Source of the DNA: an uncultured Barnesiella sp.
GTDB lineage: Bacteria > Bacteroidota > Bacteroidia > Bacteroidales > Barnesiellaceae
Reading direction: 5' to 3'
Length of the DNA stretch: 64,000 nucleotides
Assembly (NCBI GenBank): GCA_944320995.1
Contig: CALUJQ010000008.1
Span: 19,215 to 83,214, forward strand
Shown: positions 45,691-55,655 of the stretch, piece after piece
How positions within the stretch are numbered: position 1 is the stretch's first letter
Layout: every line of letters begins with the position of its first letter
Position numbers and translations under genes: made by a program
The notes under the pieces: model-generated
The model's input: only the letters and a program-made list of their open reading frames with translations
Told to the model about the DNA's origin: nothing
Database searches by the model: none

Positions 45691-46839
45691 ATGGAGTACA
45701 GGATATTAGGAAGAACCGGCATACGGGTAAGCGCCATTGCCCTCGGTTGCGAGGGATTCATGGACAAAACGGCCGAGGAGGTGAAATGCGACTTCGATTT
45801 TGCCATCGAAAACGGTATTAACTTCGTCGATATATATTCATCGAATCCCGAGCTACGTTCTCATATCGGAGCCGCATTGGAGGGGCGTCGGGAAAATTTC
45901 GTCATACAAGGCCATTTATGTACCACGTGGGAAGACGGCCAATATCTGCGCACCCGTGACTGGCAAAAGAGCGAAGACTCTTTCAATGATTTGCTCCACC
46001 GGTTGCGTACCGACTATGTGGATATAGGCATGATACATTACGTCGATGCCGAAGAGGATTTCCACACCGTATTCGACGGGGGAATCATCGATATAGCCCT
46101 ACGGTTAAAAGCCGAAGGAAAGATACGCCACATAGGTATGAGCAGCCACAACCCCGTTGTCGCCGACATGGCGGTAAAAACGGGCATGATCGATGTCATT
46201 CTTTTCTCGGTAAATCCCTGTTACGACCTGCTTCCGCCCAACGAAGACGTCGATGTACTCTTCGATGCGGCCAGCTATGCCGATGCGCTGCACAACATAG
46301 ACCCGGCTCGCGAACAACTCTATGCTCTGTGCGAACGCGAGGGTGTGGCCATCGATGTGATGAAAGTTTTTGGCGGAGGCGATCTGCTCAATCGGGAGGA
46401 CTCTCCTTTCGGCTTTGCCCTCACTCCGGTACAAGCCCTCGAATATGCCTTGACCCGTCCCGGAGTAGCGGCAGTCATGGTCGGGTGTAAAAACCGCACC
46501 GAAATTGCCGAAGCAGTCGCTTGGTGCAATGCCTCGGCCGAAGAGCGTGACTACACCGCCATCATGACCCTCTCGGACAAATTTTCTTGGCAAGGGCACT
46601 GCATGTATTGCGGCCACTGCGCACCTTGCACATCGAAAATAGACATCGCTTCGGTGAACAAATTTTATAATTTAACTGTTTTCCAAAAAGAAATTCCCGA
46701 GACCGTGCGAGAGCACTACAAGGCACTTCCACACCATGCGTCGGAATGCGTCGAATGCGGAGCCTGCGAAACGCGTTGCCCGTTTGGCGTAAAAATTATC
46801 GAGTCGATGAAACGAGCATCTCAACGGTTCGGCTACTAA
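45691..46839 (+). CDS. Aldo/keto reductase with C-terminal ferredoxin domain
   Basis: A 382-residue cytosolic-type protein starting 6 bp after the preceding reductase. It begins directly with the barrel (EYRILGRTGIRVSAIALGCEG, NFVDIYSSNPELRSHIGAAL) and carries HCMYCGHCAPCTSKIDI (about 310) and CVECGACETRCPFGVKI (about 356) cluster motifs. No signal peptide is visible, in contrast to its neighbour, so the pair may act on the two sides of the membrane. The substrate is unknown. Confidence 0.86.
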   Translation: MEYRILGRTGIRVSAIALGCEGFMDKTAEEVKCDFDFAIENGINFVDIYSSNPELRSHIGAALEGRRENFVIQGHLCTTWEDGQYLRTRDWQKSEDSFNDLLHRLRTDYVDIGMIHYVDAEEDFHTVFDGGIIDIALRLKAEGKIRHIGMSSHNPVVADMAVKTGMIDVILFSVNPCYDLLPPNEDVDVLFDAASYADALHNIDPAREQLYALCEREGVAIDVMKVFGGGDLLNREDSPFGFALTPVQALEYALTRPGVAAVMVGCKNRTEIAEAVAWCNASAEERDYTAIMTLSDKFSWQGHCMYCGHCAPCTSKIDIASVNKFYNLTVFQKEIPETVREHYKALPHHASECVECGACETRCPFGVKIIESMKRASQRFGY

Positions 46840-46865
46840 CACAGTTATAAAAAAAGATTATCCCT

Positions 46866-48794
46866 ATGAGGACAAAATTCCTATCCCCATTTTTACTATT
46901 ACTTTTCACAGAAATCATTTCGGCACAAACAGACTCTTTACAGCATATCCATTCAACCTTATCGGGAGAAGTACCCGATCCGATCCGCATCGGTGAAGTG
47001 GTCGTGACCGGCACCCGCAACGAGACCGATGTACGGCACCTGCCCCTCACCGTATCGGTCATCGACCGCCAGGAAATCGAGCAGAGCATGCAACCTTCGG
47101 TACTGCCAGTTCTCACCCAGCAGATACCGGGCCTCTTCATCACCTCGCGAGGGGTAATGGGCTATGGCGTCTCGGGAGGAGCCGCCGGTAGTATGTCGCT
47201 GCGCGGTCTGGGCAGCGGTTCGGGCCGACTCATGGTACTCATCGACGGACACCCCCAATACATGGGGCTCATGGGACACGCCATTGCCGATGCCTACCAG
47301 TCGCTGATGACCGAGCGAATTGAGGTCCTGCGCGGACCGGCCTCGGTACTGTACGGCTCGAATGCCATGGGCGGGGTTATCAACATCGTTACCCGACGGT
47401 TGCACGAAGAGGGGGTGAAAACCAACGTCAACTTGGGATACGGCTCGTTCAACACCCTGCAAAGCGAGGTGACCAACCGCATACGCAAAGGGGGATTTTC
47501 AAGCATCATCAGCGGCTCGTACAACCGCACCGACGGCCATCGTTCCCATATGGGATTCGAGCAATACGGCGGCTACGCCAAGCTGGGCTATGAATTCTCA
47601 CCCCGATGGAATATCCGGGGCGACGTGAATGTAACCCATTTCAACGCCTCGCAGCCGGGCTCCGTGTCGAGCCCCATGCTCGATGCCGACCAAAGCATCA
47701 CCCGGGGCATGACCTCGCTGGCTATCGAGAACCGCTACGACCGCACCTCGGGCGCCCTGAGCATCTTCTACAACTGGGGCGACCACTGGATCAACGACGG
47801 CTATACGATTGACCCCAACGACAACGACGACCCCAAGCCTTACCGCTTCGACTCGCACGACGACCTGCTGGGGGTGTCGTGGTTCCAGAGCGCCCGCCTC
47901 TTCGAGGGCAACCGACTGACGGCCGGGATAGACTATTTCAGAGTGAGCGGTATGGCCCGGAACTGCTATGTGGAGGGAAACCGTAACGGCGAAAAGGAAC
48001 CCATTGCCGACAAGGTGCAGCACGAGATTGCCGGGTATATCGACTTCCGCCAAGACATAGGACGCTGGCTCACGCTCGACGCCGGCGCACGGATTGACCA
48101 CCATTCGCTCATCGGCACCGAATGGATTCCGCAAGCCGGACTCTCATTCCACCTGCCCCGCACCATCGAACTGAAAGCCAGTGCAAGCAAGGGATTCCGC
48201 TACCCCACCATCCGCGAGATGTATATGTTCCCCCCGCAGAACCCCGACTTGAAACCCGAGTCGATGTGGAGCTACGAACTGGCCTTCGCCCAACGTCTGC
48301 TCGACGGCAGGCTCTCCTACGGCATCAACCTCTTCTACATCGACGGCAAAGACCTCATCGTAACCGTACCGCGCCAAGGGGCCACTCCACTGAACATGAA
48401 CACCGGCAAAATCGACAATTGCGGTGTAGAAACCGAGATTGCCTACCGCATCGACCCCCACTGGTCGGTCGATGCCAATTACAGTTTTCTGCACATGGAG
48501 AACCCCGTCGTGGGTGCTCCCGAACATAAACTTTATGCGGGAGCCACATTCTCCCAAAAACGGTGGACCATCTCTACCGGCTTGCAATACATCGACAACC
48601 TCTATACCACCGTCGGCAACAATGCCCAAACCGAAGAGTTTGTCTTGTGGAATCTCAACGTCTCGTTCCGCGTGAACAGCTGGCTCGACCTGTGGGCCCG
48701 CGGCGAGAACCTGCTGGCCCAGCAATACGAAATCAATGCCGGCTACCCCATGCCCCGCGCTACGGTCATGGCTGGGATAAACTTGAAATTCTAA
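46866..48794 (+). CDS. TonB-dependent outer-membrane receptor
   Basis: A 642-residue receptor with signal peptide (FLLLLFTEIISAQ), plug (about 45-160, with IGEVVVTGTRNETDVRHLPLTV and RIEVLRGPASVLYGSNAMGGVINIVTR) and a 22-strand-type barrel ending in MAGINLKF. It lacks the SusC-type N-terminal extension. Similar receptors import siderophores, haem or cobalamin; no cobalamin riboswitch is present in the 26-bp upstream gap, so the ligand is open. It closes the redox operon, which may link metal uptake to Fe-S enzyme supply (inference). Confidence 0.88.
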   Translation: MRTKFLSPFLLLLFTEIISAQTDSLQHIHSTLSGEVPDPIRIGEVVVTGTRNETDVRHLPLTVSVIDRQEIEQSMQPSVLPVLTQQIPGLFITSRGVMGYGVSGGAAGSMSLRGLGSGSGRLMVLIDGHPQYMGLMGHAIADAYQSLMTERIEVLRGPASVLYGSNAMGGVINIVTRRLHEEGVKTNVNLGYGSFNTLQSEVTNRIRKGGFSSIISGSYNRTDGHRSHMGFEQYGGYAKLGYEFSPRWNIRGDVNVTHFNASQPGSVSSPMLDADQSITRGMTSLAIENRYDRTSGALSIFYNWGDHWINDGYTIDPNDNDDPKPYRFDSHDDLLGVSWFQSARLFEGNRLTAGIDYFRVSGMARNCYVEGNRNGEKEPIADKVQHEIAGYIDFRQDIGRWLTLDAGARIDHHSLIGTEWIPQAGLSFHLPRTIELKASASKGFRYPTIREMYMFPPQNPDLKPESMWSYELAFAQRLLDGRLSYGINLFYIDGKDLIVTVPRQGATPLNMNTGKIDNCGVETEIAYRIDPHWSVDANYSFLHMENPVVGAPEHKLYAGATFSQKRWTISTGLQYIDNLYTTVGNNAQTEEFVLWNLNVSFRVNSWLDLWARGENLLAQQYEINAGYPMPRATVMAGINLKF

Positions 48795-48827
48795 ATATCA
48801 AAAAGATACATATCTTGTATATAACAA

Positions 48828-48863
48828 AAGGCTGTCTCTTTTCTCCTGTTTTGAGACAGCCTT
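48828..48863. terminator. Hairpin downstream of the TonB receptor
   Basis: Perfect 11-bp arms AAGGCTGTCTC (48828-48838) and GAGACAGCCTT (48853-48863) with a T-run on the minus-strand side. It lies between convergent genes. Confidence 0.6.
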
Positions 48864-48891
48864 ACTTACAAGGAATAAATTACCCCATAAA

Positions 48892-48945
48892 AATCCTCCT
48901 GCCTTTAGCCATGTCATGAGAATGAAAGCTAAAAACAGGAGGATT
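48892..48945. terminator. Bidirectional terminator between convergent genes
   Basis: 10-bp outer arms AATCCTCCTG (48892-48901) and CAGGAGGATT (48936-48945), extended by an inner TTTAGC/GCTAAA pair. T-runs flank it on both strands, fitting termination of the TonB receptor (+) and the giant repeat protein (-). Confidence 0.72.
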
Positions 48946-49018
48946 CCTTTTTAAGTTTCAACCTATAAGATTGTCAATTTCGTAATTTCAGTTCAGTTTA
49001 AGAAGGTCTTCCGGAATG

Positions 49019-52000
49019 TCATTTTATCAACACCTTACGACAGCCTTCCCCTTCGATATAGAGCAGATAGACACCCGAATCGAGGCTGATGGCTTCCTGA
49101 GCCTCGGCCTTGTCGATATGTTTTAGATGACGGCCTGCCAAGTCGAGCAGGTCGAGCGAAAGCCCTTCTACATTTTGCACGAATAGCGTTCGGTTATAGC
49201 TATACACCAGTATCTTGTCTGTCACATTATCGATTCCCGATCCGAACTCCGAGGCCGTGAGGGTTATTTCTCCATACACGCCACTGCCATCTACCGCTGT
49301 GGCACGTATCGTGGCCGATCCGTCCACGCCTTTCGCCGTCGCCCAGCCCGAGAGCGATACGTCGATTACCTGCGAACCACTCACTACCTCCCAGTAACAA
49401 CCCTTCTCGGTCGCATTGGTGGGGTACACCACAGCCTCCAACTGCACGCTGTTTTGCGAGGGGGTGAGTACCGTGTAGGGTGCACTGATGTAGATACTGC
49501 TTACCAACACTCCGCCCAGACCAAAGCCGCCGACCGAAATGTCCTTCACCTCTTTGAGGCTCGAACCATCGATGGTCGATGCCTGCACTCGCACCGTGCC
49601 GTTAGCTCCATTACCGGTATAGGTCAGCACGCCCGACTCGTCCACGCTGGCCAAGTCGCCGCCCGACAGCACTTGCCAATTCACCCGCTTGTAAGTAGCG
49701 GTAGCCGGCAACACTTCGGCATACAGATGGATAGCCGTCTGTTCGGGAGTAAGGGCTGCATTGCTTTCCACCACCATCACATGAAGCGATTCGGCCATGG
49801 TAATCGTTGTCAGGTGATTGGTATTCACCACATTCGAACGGCCTTCGAACGACGGTTGCGCCATAACGGCCCGATGGAGGCTCTTCTCCGCGTCACTCCG
49901 GCCCCATGCATCGCTGTAAAGGTTGGTATATTGCAGTGCATAATAGACATCGCCCTCGGGTTTCGTCTGGTCGGTGAAACTCGTTTCGTAACCCGAAGCC
50001 GTCGTCAGCACCTCGAGCGCATCGGGCGACGAGCCTCGCAAGATGGTGTATTGATCGACGATTCCCCCTTCGTAAGCCGTCCACACGATGTTGACGCTGC
50101 TCGGTGTGATGCCTTGGTTCAACATGATATGCACGCTGCCGTGTACTTCACTGCGGCCGGAGGTCATACCGTCGGCGGTACACATGTCGATGGTGTAGCG
50201 GCTCTTGCGCACCGTAGGATCGGAAGTCGTATCGACATAACGCCCATCGGTCAATGCAGCCTCTCCTATCAATACGAAATTGTTTGTCGAGCCGGTCTCC
50301 TTGTATATGCGCACCGTTTCGAAGTCGATTCCCGAAGCCTGTGCCGCCTCCACATTCCACTGTACCACATTCTTGCCGTCATCGACCCCTACGATGGCGA
50401 TTTCGGGTTGTACATCTACCACGTTGAACCACAGGCGGGAATTCACCGGCCCGCACGTGGGGTCTTCATAGTACAGGTCCAACCAGTGTTGGCCGGCTTC
50501 CAGCAATACCAGACGGGCTTCGGTCGAACCCGTCTTTCGGGCCAATGCGAAGGTACCTTCGGTGTACGCTATCGGGTCGCTCGCCTTGGTGTAACTGCCT
50601 ATGGGCAGGTCTTCTTGTCCGCCGCGGTAGAACGAAGCGCGTAAATAGGTATGTTTACTCGGGTCGCCAAAGATGTCTGGCAAATTGAAATATACTTGGG
50701 AGTTGATCAATATCGTAGCGGGGAAGTCCACCGATAAATCGGGCGTCTCATTCACCTTGATGCTGCGCTCCGAGGTGATGCCCCCTACGGTCACCGTGAT
50801 GGTTTTCACACCCGGCGTGCTCCATGTCATATCTATCGAATTGCCATCGGCTTCGAGCAGTTCGCCGTCCTCACCCGCCGACCACTGTGGTGTACCGCTC
50901 TCGGTACCCTTGTAGGTCACGGTCACGACACGCTCGGTGCAGGTCTCGGCCGGAGCGTCGATGTTTACCTGACTCTCCATGCGGAAGGTGAAGGTCTCGG
51001 AGAAAGGCGAATGTGCATTCCACAAGTCGATGGTCTGTACTTTCAATTCATACTCCTGCCCCACCTCAAAGCGACGGGTGGGCACCACCATGCGGGTGCT
51101 GGTGCGATAGCCGCGATAGCCCGGTATGGCTGCCGCCAAATCGCTACCGCCGTTCATGGGCGAAATCACATAACTGTTTTCGCCTGTTGCCCCCTTGCGC
51201 TTCAGGCTCACGTTGTAGCGCAGGTGTACGGCCGGAGTCTCGGCATCGCGGGCATCGTCCCATTGCAGCAACACGCCCTCTTCGGTCTGCACGGCACTCA
51301 CATTCTTCGGAGCCTCGGGGACCGTGTTCGTATGTTTGGTTACCATAATCTTCTCGTTTCCATCGGGCAGACCGTCGCCGTTCAAGTCGGCAAAGGGCAT
51401 TTCGTCAACAGGCGATTCGGCCCCCTTCTCAAACACGGTTTCCCAATCGGGATAGAGATAGAGCATACCCCGAGCCGTTTTCAAAAACATGTTACCACTT
51501 GAATTTGTGGTAAAGCCGTCGGCCACCATCACCGGCAGGTCGAGCCAGCCGTTGTTATCCACGTCATACAGGCGTCGGCTTTCGTGACCGCAACCATAAC
51601 AGAAAAACTCTCCGTTAAATGCGTATCCGTCGAGGACTACCTCCTCTTTGCCGACATAGGACATCGAGGCATCGCCCAATACGATATGGGTGCTGCCCGT
51701 TTCCAACACGCCCCCGGCGTAGTCGGGCATAATGCTCCATATGATATCCTGCCAGCCATCGTTGTTCAAATCGAAGAAGAACGGAGAGAACTCACCCGTC
51801 AAATACGGGCACTCATATACCTGTTTACGCTCAAACGTGCCGTCGCCGTTGTTCAGATAGACAATGAACCGCCATGTAGTTCTCTGATTGCTATCCGTTT
51901 CACGATACCAGAAATCCATATACCCGTCACGGTTGAAATCGATCCATTGACCCATCTCCCATTCTATATTATCATCGGAACCGGGGTCGGGAAGGGTCTG

Positions 52001-55000
52001 TCGGTCAAAACTAAGGTTATCGCCCCGGTTGATGGCCAGTCGGAGAGAATGGAATCCGCCATAGGCTACATCGAGATAGCCATCGTTGTCGAAGTCGAAA
52101 CGACTGTACATATCGTGCAAATCATATTCGGTAATCTCTGTATCATACGTGCTTTGTTTCGGCGGCACCGTATAGGTCTCGGTAGAATAGGTGAAATCGA
52201 AACTGCCCTCGTTGATGAACAGGTTGCCCTTGTTGGTATTCCCCATAAAATCGGGGATACCGTCCATGTTGAAATCGATAGGTATAATCCTTTCCAAATC
52301 GGGCTCAAGGTCGGAGTTGAAGGTTCGTCCCACCTTCTTGAACCGGTTGTTGTTCTCTTCGTTGGAGAAGACACCCATAAGTGACTGTTCCGAATTGATT
52401 ACCGCACTACCCACCACATCGAGCGAGCCGTTCATGTCGATATCGAAATAACGCCCCGCAGAGGAATAGGTCGAATAGCTCCAGTAATCTCCGCGATCGG
52501 GTATGGAGTCGGCCACCCAGCGCAAGGGATAGACATCGACCGATACCTCCTCGCTGTTTGCCATCAGGCCGTCGGCATCGGTCACCGAGAGGCTGATAGC
52601 CTTGCACCCGGCCTGGTCGTACACCACCTGCCAGCGGTTGCCTTCGCGACTCACCTCACGGCCGCCCTCGCCGAAATCCCAAGTATAGGTGCTGGAAGCA
52701 TTGTAGTCAGACACGGTGAAAAGGGTGAGCGTGTCCGTCACATACATCTGATTGGCCGAGGCTTGGAACGAGGCGGATAGCCCCGAGTAGTCGAAGGTCA
52801 CCTCGTCCGACCAAGCTCCGCCCAGCCCGTTGGCATCGACGGCTTGTACCGCCAAATAGTATGTACCTTTCGCCCAGCCCGACGTAGAGACGAGGGTATA
52901 GGTATTGTAACCGGCATTGCCTTGGCCGGGTCGCAGACGACGACCGTTGGCATCGGCGTAGGCATACCACACATCGCCCTTGCCCGGCTCGCTGCCGATA
53001 CGCAAGGCGTAGCTCAGGTCGCAGGCCGAATTTTCGGCATCGCTGCCTGCCGCCCATTCCACACGCAGCATATCGATGGCCGCATCGTATACATAGGAAG
53101 GAGCAGCCATCTTTTGAGGCGCGGTGTTGAGTTTGTCGGCATCAAACCGGCCCGACTCGCGAACGCTGTAGGGTGTAGTGCTGGACCAACCGGAATCAAA
53201 GTTCACACCGCCCCACCATTCGGTTCGTCCGTCGTTGTCGAAATCGCCAAAATTGAACAGGTAGTCACCTTCATACATATAATTCTCCGGGTCGGGTACG
53301 GTAGCAATGACTCCCGATTCGGCTCCAATCTCAAAATTCGGCTGGCAGTCGATGAGGAAAATGTTCTTGTCCTCGCGCGCCACCACCTCGAAACGCCCGT
53401 CATTATCCACATCGCCTCCGCCTATGAAGCTCAGCGCACGGCCGTAGTCAAACGAGCGTTCCCGCTTCTTGAACTCGTTGTTGCCCTGATTCTCGAAGAA
53501 GACGAAATAGGCATATTGTGAAGAGTCGGTATAGTCGAACGGCAGCAGAATGTCCACATCGCCATCGTGGTCAAAGTCGAAGGTGTAGATGCCCGTGATG
53601 TTGAAGTTCTGCATCAGGACTTGTTTCTTGAAACTGTTGTTCCCCTCGTACAGGAAGAGTGTCACCGTACGGCTATCCTCGTCGTACAAGACGAAATCGG
53701 GCATACCGTCGCCGTTGATGTCTTTCACCGTAGTCTGTCCCTCGAACGAACCGTAATAATAGGTGCCGTCGCCGATGCTGAGCAAGGCATTACCGTTATT
53801 GAGGTTCAGCAGGTCGGGGTATCCGTCGAGATTGACATCGACCGCCGTGGGCGAGGTATTGCCATAGAAGAGCTCGGCCGAGCGGGCCTTGCGGATAACC
53901 TCACTGGCAGCTACCGAACCGCTCTGCCGCCGCAGGGGAGGTTTCTTGGCCAGCGACACGCCGCTGAAATTGACCGGCTTCGTCACCGTGGCATTGGCGC
54001 CGTACTGGGCAAACATGGCGTTTTCGATCTCGCTCGGGTCTTCGAGCACGCGTATCTCCTTGCCCACGAACGAGCCGTCGGGTTGCTGGTAATAGATGAG
54101 ATGACGGTCGTTGTCATAGTCCTCGAAATAGAAGTCGGGACGCCCGTCGCTGTTGGCATCGAGCATGACGGTGTAGGTACCGCCGTCCAAACTTACAGGG
54201 AAGGAGGTCCGCAACTTACCGTCGAGCCCGTAAACCGACACGCTGCCCGGATTGTCACCGTTATTGCCTTGGCTGCACACGATTTCGAGCTTGCCGTCAC
54301 CGTCCATGTCGTCAAGCGAGAAAAGATAATTTCCCGTAGTAATTGTTGACAAAAGCGATCCGTCGTATGAGTATTGCTCCACATAGGGATATGCCCCACG
54401 GAAATATTCCATGCGCCCGTCGTCGTTCGCATCGTAGAGATACCCCAGACTTTTGGGGAAAGCCCCGTCAGATGCACCGAACATACCATCTACGACCGTA
54501 GCCTTTACTGCCACCTTGCAAACAGTATCGGGGAACGCAATGCGCAAGGTGTCGGTAAAAGTACCTTCCGTTTGCGACAATACATTCAGCGACAAGGAGT
54601 AAACCTCGTTCTCTCCCAACGAAACAGGTGGAGTAAAATCGGCCACGGAGAACGGTTCGGCAATGCTCACTCCCGTAATTGTCGTGGCTTTCCACGCAAA
54701 CACGGGAACGTAGCGGATGTTTCTGGTGCCTACGCTGAAAGTACCAAAATCGACCGACCGCGGCACTCCAACCGTTACATCATCATTCCACTTGCCATAA
54801 CCAATCTCTATCTGCTGCCAGCGGGTTTGCGAACCCGTGTTGGTCATGGTGAAACTTTTCAAATTCACGGGAAGGTCCGAAATGGTTTTATACCCTTCGG
54901 CATACGATTCGGTGGCCTCCGCCGAATATTCGAGCTCGGGGTCACTATAGCCGCTCGCCAACTTGATTTTCACACCTTGCAGCACGTAGTCCTCCTTCAT

Positions 55001-55627
55001 GCGTATCGTCACCGTGTTATCGGAATATATGCGCCACGGGTTGACATAGGCCGGCTTGTTCAATCCATTGCCTTTGTGCTGGATAAAGGTAGCTATCTGA
55101 GTATCGACCACCAGCGAATCGGTGTCATCGATTGTACCATAGCAATCAAACACATACGTTCCCTCATCGCCAAGCGGCTCGTCTCCGTTATCGTCTCCGG
55201 CATCGCCCCACACCGAGCCATTGGTACACACCACGATTTTCTGGATGCCTACCCAGTCCGTCGCATTGTTGGTGAGGGTCACTCCCATCTCATTGCCGGT
55301 CCACACGCCGGTCTCGCCCGAAGCTACATATCCGCTCCCGCTGATGCGGTCGGCCGGATCTCCGCTTACCACGATGATATGTATGTTCGTAATGACCTGC
55401 GACCAAGAGGGATCGTTCACCGAGAAAGAGAGTGTGGCCCCGCCGTTACGCAGAGTAAGCATATCGTCAGAACAATCTCCGTCCGATACCTCCATCACAA
55501 TTAGATCCTCAATCATCACAGTAAACGCGCCACTCTTTCCAGCTTCCGATTCCGGAGTAAAAGTCACGACACGCGCATGGGCCATTCCCAGTGCTAACAT
55601 AAAAATACAAAGTAGTTTCGCCCTCAT
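49019..55627 (-). CDS. Giant FG-GAP/VCBS repeat surface protein with PKD, Fn3-like and sorting domains
   Basis: A 2202-residue exported protein (signal LLCIFMLALGMAHA). About 15 Ca-binding D-x-[DN]-x-[DN]-G loops occur in two blocks (about 390-900 and 1050-1425), for example DMDGDGKLEI, DINGDGMPDF and DFDNDGYLDV, as in FG-GAP/VCBS beta-propellers. A PKD-like domain (about 945-1030, TYTWDFGEGG) lies between them. Fn3-like (about 1430-1545) and PKD-like domains, then two Ig-like BIG2-type domains (about 1940-2100, PTNATEKGCYWEVVSG) follow. The C-terminus (LVYSYNRTLFVQNVEGLSLD, DSGVYLLYIEG) resembles the T9SS type A sorting domain. No enzyme domain was recognised; adhesion or surface binding is the likely role. 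Confidence 0.82.
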   Translation of the reverse strand: MRAKLLCIFMLALGMAHARVVTFTPESEAGKSGAFTVMIEDLIVMEVSDGDCSDDMLTLRNGGATLSFSVNDPSWSQVITNIHIIVVSGDPADRISGSGYVASGETGVWTGNEMGVTLTNNATDWVGIQKIVVCTNGSVWGDAGDDNGDEPLGDEGTYVFDCYGTIDDTDSLVVDTQIATFIQHKGNGLNKPAYVNPWRIYSDNTVTIRMKEDYVLQGVKIKLASGYSDPELEYSAEATESYAEGYKTISDLPVNLKSFTMTNTGSQTRWQQIEIGYGKWNDDVTVGVPRSVDFGTFSVGTRNIRYVPVFAWKATTITGVSIAEPFSVADFTPPVSLGENEVYSLSLNVLSQTEGTFTDTLRIAFPDTVCKVAVKATVVDGMFGASDGAFPKSLGYLYDANDDGRMEYFRGAYPYVEQYSYDGSLLSTITTGNYLFSLDDMDGDGKLEIVCSQGNNGDNPGSVSVYGLDGKLRTSFPVSLDGGTYTVMLDANSDGRPDFYFEDYDNDRHLIYYQQPDGSFVGKEIRVLEDPSEIENAMFAQYGANATVTKPVNFSGVSLAKKPPLRRQSGSVAASEVIRKARSAELFYGNTSPTAVDVNLDGYPDLLNLNNGNALLSIGDGTYYYGSFEGQTTVKDINGDGMPDFVLYDEDSRTVTLFLYEGNNSFKKQVLMQNFNITGIYTFDFDHDGDVDILLPFDYTDSSQYAYFVFFENQGNNEFKKRERSFDYGRALSFIGGGDVDNDGRFEVVAREDKNIFLIDCQPNFEIGAESGVIATVPDPENYMYEGDYLFNFGDFDNDGRTEWWGGVNFDSGWSSTTPYSVRESGRFDADKLNTAPQKMAAPSYVYDAAIDMLRVEWAAGSDAENSACDLSYALRIGSEPGKGDVWYAYADANGRRLRPGQGNAGYNTYTLVSTSGWAKGTYYLAVQAVDANGLGGAWSDEVTFDYSGLSASFQASANQMYVTDTLTLFTVSDYNASSTYTWDFGEGGREVSREGNRWQVVYDQAGCKAISLSVTDADGLMANSEEVSVDVYPLRWVADSIPDRGDYWSYSTYSSAGRYFDIDMNGSLDVVGSAVINSEQSLMGVFSNEENNNRFKKVGRTFNSDLEPDLERIIPIDFNMDGIPDFMGNTNKGNLFINEGSFDFTYSTETYTVPPKQSTYDTEITEYDLHDMYSRFDFDNDGYLDVAYGGFHSLRLAINRGDNLSFDRQTLPDPGSDDNIEWEMGQWIDFNRDGYMDFWYRETDSNQRTTWRFIVYLNNGDGTFERKQVYECPYLTGEFSPFFFDLNNDGWQDIIWSIMPDYAGGVLETGSTHIVLGDASMSYVGKEEVVLDGYAFNGEFFCYGCGHESRRLYDVDNNGWLDLPVMVADGFTTNSSGNMFLKTARGMLYLYPDWETVFEKGAESPVDEMPFADLNGDGLPDGNEKIMVTKHTNTVPEAPKNVSAVQTEEGVLLQWDDARDAETPAVHLRYNVSLKRKGATGENSYVISPMNGGSDLAAAIPGYRGYRTSTRMVVPTRRFEVGQEYELKVQTIDLWNAHSPFSETFTFRMESQVNIDAPAETCTERVVTVTYKGTESGTPQWSAGEDGELLEADGNSIDMTWSTPGVKTITVTVGGITSERSIKVNETPDLSVDFPATILINSQVYFNLPDIFGDPSKHTYLRASFYRGGQEDLPIGSYTKASDPIAYTEGTFALARKTGSTEARLVLLEAGQHWLDLYYEDPTCGPVNSRLWFNVVDVQPEIAIVGVDDGKNVVQWNVEAAQASGIDFETVRIYKETGSTNNFVLIGEAALTDGRYVDTTSDPTVRKSRYTIDMCTADGMTSGRSEVHGSVHIMLNQGITPSSVNIVWTAYEGGIVDQYTILRGSSPDALEVLTTASGYETSFTDQTKPEGDVYYALQYTNLYSDAWGRSDAEKSLHRAVMAQPSFEGRSNVVNTNHLTTITMAESLHVMVVESNAALTPEQTAIHLYAEVLPATATYKRVNWQVLSGGDLASVDESGVLTYTGNGANGTVRVQASTIDGSSLKEVKDISVGGFGLGGVLVSSIYISAPYTVLTPSQNSVQLEAVVYPTNATEKGCYWEVVSGSQVIDVSLSGWATAKGVDGSATIRATAVDGSGVYGEITLTASEFGSGIDNVTDKILVYSYNRTLFVQNVEGLSLDLLDLAGRHLKHIDKAEAQEAISLDSGVYLLYIEGEGCRKVLIK

Positions 55628-55655
55628 AAGCTTAATTTTATTGATACATTTTTTA

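Noticed and set aside
46840..46865. Cobalamin riboswitch before the TonB receptor
   Set aside because: The gap is only 26 bp, too short for the aptamer, and no B12-box-like sequence was seen.
49454..50644. A 396-codon plus-strand frame and similar long frames opposite the giant repeat protein
   Set aside because: The minus-strand frame is continuous for 2202 codons with clear domains; the plus-strand translations are low-complexity and His/Arg-rich, as expected for shadows.
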